DNA of 64,000 nucleotides, from NCBI RefSeq assembly GCF_949628265.1, contig NC_088786.1, positions 2,542,001 to 2,606,000 on the forward strand, written 5' to 3'. The position numbers and the translations under genes were made by a program. Below, one piece after another: positions 58,413 to 64,000 of this stretch; position 1 is the first letter of the stretch; the number at the start of each line of letters is the position of its first letter. This DNA comes from Cloeon dipterum. Taxonomy: Eukaryota; Arthropoda; Insecta; Ephemeroptera; Baetidae. The notes under the pieces are model-generated. The model had not been told where the DNA came from, did not search any database, and saw only the letters and a list, made by a program, of their open reading frames with translations.

Positions 58413-58984
58413 AATTTTCGTTTTTTATAATTAAAATCTGTGTGTTGGTTGATTATCTCTGCTAAAGAGGGGTATTTTCGCGTCGTAGAAAGTAATTCAA
58501 GTCCTTGGCAGCCGTGTGCCCTTTTGTTTTTAAAATTTCCTCGTCCAAATAAAATTCCAAGGATTAAACCATCCTACTCTAACGACATATTATCAACAGA
58601 GAGAAACGTTTAGTGATATTACACGAAATATCGTTTTCAACAAATATCGCATCCAAACCCAAACACACACTCTCTAAATCTCTGTAATTTTTGGTTGGTT
58701 TTGGCACATCAATTTCTACACTGCTTATCCATATATAACATTGATGAAAATGCTCTCCTGCTTATAGAATCTACTCAAGAATAGATGATGGAATACGCAA
58801 ATTTAGAGCGATTTCCACACAGAATTACGAACGTGAACCATCTCGTTATAATTGCAAAACAAAACAAAAAACATAGTTTTTGTCAGTTAGAGCGAAAATC
58901 ACGGGTCGAATGACAGTTTTGGTGGCGTCAATTCGCACAATCTGAGTCGAATTTCCGAATTCCTTTGACATAAAATAACAAAAG

Positions 58985-59260
58985 ATCGTGATATGATTTA
59001 AAATATTCACTTTTCAACTCGGGGGATGAAATTATGGCCAGTTAATGGTTGAGGGTTGTTTTTAAAGTTCAGCGCTGGTTTCCAAACCCCAAAAAACACG
59101 GAAATTTTCGGAAATGAGCCTTGGTGACCTTTGACTTTGACCGATGGCATCAATTTGTAGTTCATTTGACCTAGCTTAACGACTGGAGTTCAAAATTCGC
59201 CTAAAATGTCCCTTAAAACCCGGAAAAAAATTACATTTTTGGTTAACTCTTTGAGTTAGG
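58985..59260 (+). repeat. Dispersed repeat family A, partial copy
   Basis: Only the long-form flanking part is clear: TTCACTTTTCAACTCGGGGG, GGTGACCTTTGACTTTGACC, TTCATTTGACCTAGCTTAAC. The GAACGGTG core is missing. Confidence 0.45.
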
Positions 59261-59773
59261 ACTGATCGATGATAAAACCGCCAAAGCCATCCTGCAATCC
59301 GCGTGAAATCTGCTCAGTAAAGAAATAATAATTATTATTATTGAATCCGCTACACAGGCAACATGAAAAATGAAAATTATTTTAATGATTTCTAATCTAA
59401 ATTATGGATTTTATAACTTTTGAGAGTTGGTGAATCTACTCTTTGTGCAAAATATCCAAGAAGTTGAACAATGAAAGTGACCGCGTGATGAGTTTTAGCC
59501 CCCGTTACCCCAATATTAGTTTTCTAGTGTGCGTCGATTCGGTCGAAACTGCTGCCATTGCATTGGCGGGTAAACCTACTTTTGTGCATTTAGTCTGGCG
59601 TGTGCAAATCTCCAGGTTTTGTTCTCATTACATAAGAGTCGCGCGCGTCTCTTACCCGCACTTTTTGTGAGGAAGAATAGGAAAAGCCCGCGAGTGTTTT
59701 TTTTTATAATATTTTTCAATTTTCTTGGGAGACAAGTGCGCCCGAGGTCGCGAGGGTCGCGAATAATCGCAGT

Positions 59774-62636
59774 TTAATCACACAAGGCTAAGTAGTACAG
59801 CCAGTAGCAGACGTTGAATACCAAGTACATGAATGGGAAGCCGATCCTGCAAGTTTGGTCGATTTTCTTGGCCATGTATTTGCTTCCTTTGTATTTCTCG
59901 CTTTTCTTCTGCGGCAACACTCGCTCGCCGCACGAATTCTGCTGACTCGATGCCTGCAATATTGAATCATGAATTTTGAAAATTATTACAACAACTTCTG
60001 ATCAAGAAAGGAGGAATTGGATCTTTTGTTGAAGTGCAATTGCATCCGAGGCAATTTCAAAAGAATCAATTTCTGAGTTTTGTGAGGCGAAAATTAAATG
60101 CTGCTTCTCGAGTTTCAAATAGAGCCAACAGAGCGATTAACGCTCGTGCGAAAGTTACACATGTCATTCAATTTGCAGCTTTGCTGCAAACCGAGTTGTC
60201 AGGCGGAATGACGAGATGCGCGAAACAATTTACCCAATTTACGAAAATACACACCTCGAGAGTGTTGACGTTGTAGCAAGCGTTGTCCTCGTGCTTGTCG
60301 TTGGCAGAGTCGATGTGAGGGTGGAAATCTTTGTCACACGCGTCGGATGCAGCCGGAGTCGTCGCAGCCTCGGTGGAGCTGGAGCCGCCTCGGCGCCATA
60401 GATAATTCACGAGGGTGAACTCCAGCAGGGCGGAGAAGACGAACGTCGTGCACATACCCATCCAAACATCCATCGCTTTCACGTAGGAGACCTGCGAAAA
60501 GGTCCAACATTTGATTGCTTTTTGGCTGCTTAATACGTCATTTCCTATTTGGACGGCGAGGTAATAGGGTCGCGTTGCTTGACCTGCAAGATAAGAACTA
60601 ATGCTAAAAACGAGACGGTTTATTGGAGGAATAAACTTGGAATTGGCCGGAAGGGTTCGGAAAAACTAGCGTTTTTCCGGAAAACTGCATTGCATCTACA
60701 AAAACTTTTTGCGCATATTATGCATTTTTCATAAATATAAAAATTTTGTATCTGATATTAATGTTTATGGAGAGGTGCATATTTGTCCGTTTAGTTTATA
60801 AAGATTAATTAGTGATTATATATCAACAGACAAAATTCCTAAAACTTTGAAAATATGTCAAAAAGGAGTATTTAAATAATTAAAATTAAAAAACCGAAAA
60901 CTAAATAAATTTTTAATTTAGATTTTGAAATTTAGAAAATGTGCTCATTGTTAGAAGTTGTCCCATGAATGGTGTGAATTTTGCAGAAAATATCAAAGTT
61001 AGAGATTTTTTGTTTTTAAAAAATCGGTAAATAGGAATTTTTCAATTTTCCCTATTCTTGCAATTCCAAACCTTGGGTTCTAACCATCAGAATTAGAAAA
61101 TCTACCACCGTTGGACTCGTCTCAAATTCCCCTGAACAACTGAATGGTTTAGGGGTGCATACCCTCCACCTCTACGTTGCTATATTTTAAACCCCTCGAA
61201 AAAAGTAAAACATTTTATACCTCTGGACTTAAGTATTAATTGGGATTTAATTTGAAAATATTTTTCTCTATTAGTTTTGAAAAAAGGGATGGGGTGTGGT
61301 AATTTATAAAGATAATTTTAAATGTTTTTAAGCCAAGAGGAAGCATGCCAATTTTTTTTACGAACTTGTAACAATGGGGATGAAAGGGGATGGGGTAAGC
61401 ACCCCTAAACACTTTGACTGGTTAGTGGAGGTTGAAACGCGTTGAACGGTGGTCATTTTTTGCAATTCTGATGGTTAGAACCCGAGATTTGGAGGTGCAA
61501 AGAACCCAATGAATAGGAAAATGTCAAAAAATTCGTTTCTTTTAATTAATGGACTGGAATTCCCGTTTTAGCACAGTAAACCAATGCTGCATTTTTGCGC
61601 ATTGCAAAATTGGCTAACCCTGCTGGCTGGACATTCAATTAGGTATACTTCAAAATAGGAAAATAAATTTTATGAAACTTATTAGAATCTGAAAGTTGGA
61701 CGGGTAATGTTAAACGTTTAAAAAGAAGGTTGTAGTTTACGGTGCAAAAATATATAGAAGTCCAGATTTGAATTCGTGATGGCGAAAACATCGGCACCAA
61801 GAACATCATGTTTCGAGGAAATAAATTAATCTTAAAAAGGCCCCCCTGGAGACAGGGGATGAGTTTAGTTCCGACTTATCAAAAATCTCAATTAGTCGTG
61901 ATTAAACCTGCTATAAATTTGGGAAAAATTAAGCAAACTTCATGGTACCTTTTGTTTCAGGGTGGAAAGAAAAACGAAAAACACGTTTTTTCAACTATGG
62001 GACCGAGTTTGCCGTTATAACTGGCTTAAGTCCTGTAGAAAATTTGTCTTAATTTTCCAGCTATTCGTAAAAAATCAAAACGTTCCCACAAACTATTATT
62101 ATCTACCGGGAAAATAATAAATAAAATAAAGTTTCCAAAATCGAAAAATTACACATTGATGAGCTGATTCCAGAAAAGTTTTGTTTTGGAAATCTGGTAA
62201 ATTTGGAACATTTTTCAACAAGATTTCCCGAACTTTCAAAACAACATACATGCTGATTTATAGACTAAAACAAAAAAGAGTAAAAACAGCGACTCCAATT
62301 CCCAAGCCAAATTATTGACTCTCTCGAAGGGATCATGGTGAAAGAACATTTTGCTCTCAGAAATACTTTATCGCGCTCGGTTGACGGCTGACCATAAACA
62401 TTATTACGGAGTTGTGCAAACCTGAGGGAGGCCGGCCTGGATGCCGCTGGCCTTGGAAGAGATGGTCAGCAGGGTGGTGACCCCGAGGGTGACCCGAGCG
62501 GGGATGGCCTCGACGTCGAGCCAGAACGACACCCAGGAGATGACCACGACGAGAATGGAGGGCAAATAACTCTGCACCAGGTGGTAGCCGATGGCACGTT
62601 GCATGTGGAACTCGGCCACCAGGCAGCTGTACTCGC
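59774..62636 (-). CDS. Cys-loop ligand-gated anion channel subunit (glycine-receptor/GluCl/pHCl-like), C-terminal half
   Basis: Pentameric plasma-membrane chloride channel subunit; only the transmembrane half is in the window. Exons: 62422-62636, 60255-60491, 59774-59953 (632 nt). The first begins within (G)EYSCLVAEFH, the end of the extracellular domain. TM1 is GYHLVQSYLPSILVVVISWV. The loop EAIPARVTL carries the PAR signature of anion-selective channels, and TM2 follows (LGVTTLLTISS, ASGIQAGLPQ). Exon 2 starts VSYVKAMDVWMGMC and encodes TM3 (FVFSALLEFTLVNYLWRR) and a short, Asp/His-rich cytoplasmic loop. The last exon has KYMAKKIDQTCRIGFPFMYL and TM4, ending YLALCD. The ligand (glycine, glutamate, histamine, protons) cannot be told without the extracellular domain, which lies in upstream exons beyond the window. 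Confidence 0.88.
61060..61495. repeat. Palindromic pair of family A cores in channel intron
   Basis: A reversed core at 61070-61170 (GGGTTCTAACCATCAGAATT, CACCGTTGGACTCGTC, CTGAATGGTTTAGGGGTGC) faces a forward core at 61390-61495 (GGGTAAGCACCCCTAAAC, GCGTTGAACGGTGGTC, TTCTGATGGTTAGAACCCGA). Same design as the 3.9-4.6 kb units with a longer loop. Confidence 0.6.
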
Positions 62637-63980
62637 CTGCGGGAATTGCATTTCAAAGAGTGCAAAATGAGCAGCTGAGGTGAGGTGCGAGCGCGCCGCC
62701 TAATCCAATTTACACCCTCGGGCGCCGAGAAAAATTAAATGCAGTCTGCGCCGCCGCAAGGGACTCACAATGAGCTCCGCGCAGCTTTCAATTGTGCATA
62801 GTGTGCTCGCGATTTTCATTTTCATTCCGGCTCACAACTTAAAGCAAATTTATATTCATATGAAATCGACAAAGACTTTTTCTACTTTTTGGCCGATCGA
62901 CGTGTTTCGTGTTTGTCTCTTCGCTGCAAAAGACGATAATATATGTAGCTTCATGTACTGACAAAGGTACTTTTTATTGAGGCATATGGAACGTTTGTGA
63001 GGTAATTTGAATTTTCTAATTTAAGGACAGGAGAATGACCAAAATCGCATCACAAAGATTCCATTTTTATTTTAATATGCTTTGTGGAAAATTCCTTCAT
63101 TCTTATACTATATATGCACGGTATTTTTGAAAGGATGCGTGAGTTAGGGGTTGATGAGGGTATGTAAAACCATTTTTAGGATGATTTCTAACATCCGCTG
63201 GAAACATTAATTAATCCTTATTTGGCTAGGGGTGGATGAGGGATGCAGGATGAAAAATGGTAGGATTCACCCCCTGAAACCTTTATGGCTCGTCAGGTGA
63301 TATAAAGACGAGTTGAACGGTATCCAGTTTTTGAATTTCTGACCAGCAGGAGCCGAGATCTCGCGTTCACTTCATATTTCGATTTCCAGGGTTTGACCTT
63401 TGACCTGAAATATCTTGCAAAAAACACATCACCGTCGCAAAATTTTCAGGGTTGTTGAATGTTCAAATTTTCCACAATTTTTACGTTCACTCAAAAAATA
63501 AAAAAATTGCCTATCTTTAAATTTCATTTGAAACTCCAAATTGAATCTTGTGTATTATAAAAACCCAAAGCCGGGGAAGTACTCCAAATTTTGGTTTGAA
63601 AATTTTACTGGACATTCTTTGGGTCAACACCACCAATATATGTAAAATATTTCTGATTCCGCCCTTTTGTTTGTAACGCGATTCTATCCATTTTCCGGTC
63701 CTTATAACCTAGCAAATTGAAAATACGCTCTTAAAATCGTTCACGTCAAAGAATTCTAAAAGAAATTTATTTTCGGCATGTTAACCGTTCAAACAAAAAC
63801 TTTTCTAATCAAAATATTTTAACAGTGCAAAAAAGCTTTTTAAAGTTTGTCATGAAAGATTTGCTATGCTACTAACTTGAAACCGTACTTAATATAAAAG
63901 CACTGAGAGGAAATTTTCATCGCGGAAAGGGATGTTTTTATTAAAACAGGGAGTGCGCGAGCGTAGCGGTAGCAACTTAC
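62637..63980. other. Intron of the channel gene
   Basis: 1.3 kb with no exon I can support. It holds a family A copy at 63265-63500 (AACCTTTATGGCTCGTCAGG, GAGTTGAACGGTATCCAGTT, GAGCCGAGATCTCGCGTTCA). Confidence 0.5.
63265..63500 (+). repeat. Dispersed repeat family A, copy in channel intron
   Basis: Carries the family A core GAGTTGAACGGTATCCAGTT and TTTCTGACCAGCAGGAGCCG, preceded by CCTGAAACCTTTATGGCTCG. Confidence 0.55.
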
Positions 63981-64000
63981 ATGATAGAGGTGTTGCTTAA
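63981..64000 (-). other. Possible 3' end of the next upstream channel exon
   Basis: On minus, CTCTATCAT is followed by a consensus donor GTAAGT (63980-63975). If used, this is the end of an extracellular-domain exon that continues past the window. Too short to identify. Confidence 0.3.

Larger units (their letters stand above)
56930..59773. other. Spacer between TUT1-like gene and channel gene
   Basis: 2.8 kb. Includes the presumed promoter of the TUT1-like gene (a 3' splice site just before its ATG implies a 5' UTR exon upstream). It also holds a 570-bp repeat (57880-58412), a family A copy (58985-59260), and the 3' UTR of the channel gene near 59773. The ORFs around 57230-57770 are not recognised and not supported as genes. 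Confidence 0.4.

Overview
This is a eukaryotic nuclear window, AT-rich (roughly 60 percent by eye), with intron-split genes, GT-AG introns and many short interspersed repeats. The gene set is that of an arthropod, most likely an insect: RalGAP-beta, GPN1, a run of luciferase-like acyl-CoA synthetases, a Ser/Thr-linker C-type lectin, and a glycine-receptor-like chloride channel. The lectin and LRR gene styles recall mayflies such as Cloeon, but that is a weak inference from memory. Exon joins were worked out by hand: splice sites were chosen so that phases match across every intron, and exon sums divide by three for all genes given as complete. Lengths quoted are those sums.

Layout. 1.1-2.4 kb: a four-EF-hand calmodulin-like gene (minus). 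2.4-9.7 kb: a gene-poor spacer with several copies of two repeat families. 9.7-20.2 kb: a 24-exon RALGAPB gene (minus), head-to-head with GPN1 (plus, 20.9-22.8 kb) across a shared promoter that holds a long hairpin. 23.4-31.4 kb: three tandem ANL-superfamily acyl-CoA synthetase genes (minus). The outer two are nearly identical at both ends but diverged in the middle. 33.0-48 kb: three copies of a 5-exon LRR protein gene (minus), each on a segmental duplication that also carried along the truncated 5' end of the neighbouring ligase gene. The middle LRR copy has a very GC-rich tandem array between its stop codon and its ancestral poly(A) signal: about 278-bp units followed by a strict 53-bp minisatellite. 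48.8-51.6 kb: a C-type lectin gene (plus) with two oppositely oriented copies of a tRNA-like SINE and a foldback MITE in and beside it. 52.8-56.9 kb: a TUT1/Star-PAP-like nucleotidyltransferase (minus). 59.8-64 kb: the 3' half of a Cys-loop anion channel (minus), which runs off the window.

No pathway links these genes. The host housekeeping genes (RALGAPB, GPN1, TUT1-like) are interspersed with two young, locally amplified families (ligases and LRR proteins). I saw no rRNA, CRISPR array, tRNA gene or recognisable retroviral element. The most unusual material is the chimeric ligase/LRR duplication, the GC-rich array, the altered hinge motif in all three ligases, a candidate in-frame cassette exon in RALGAPB, and an abundant unclassified repeat family with a constant core seen at about ten places.
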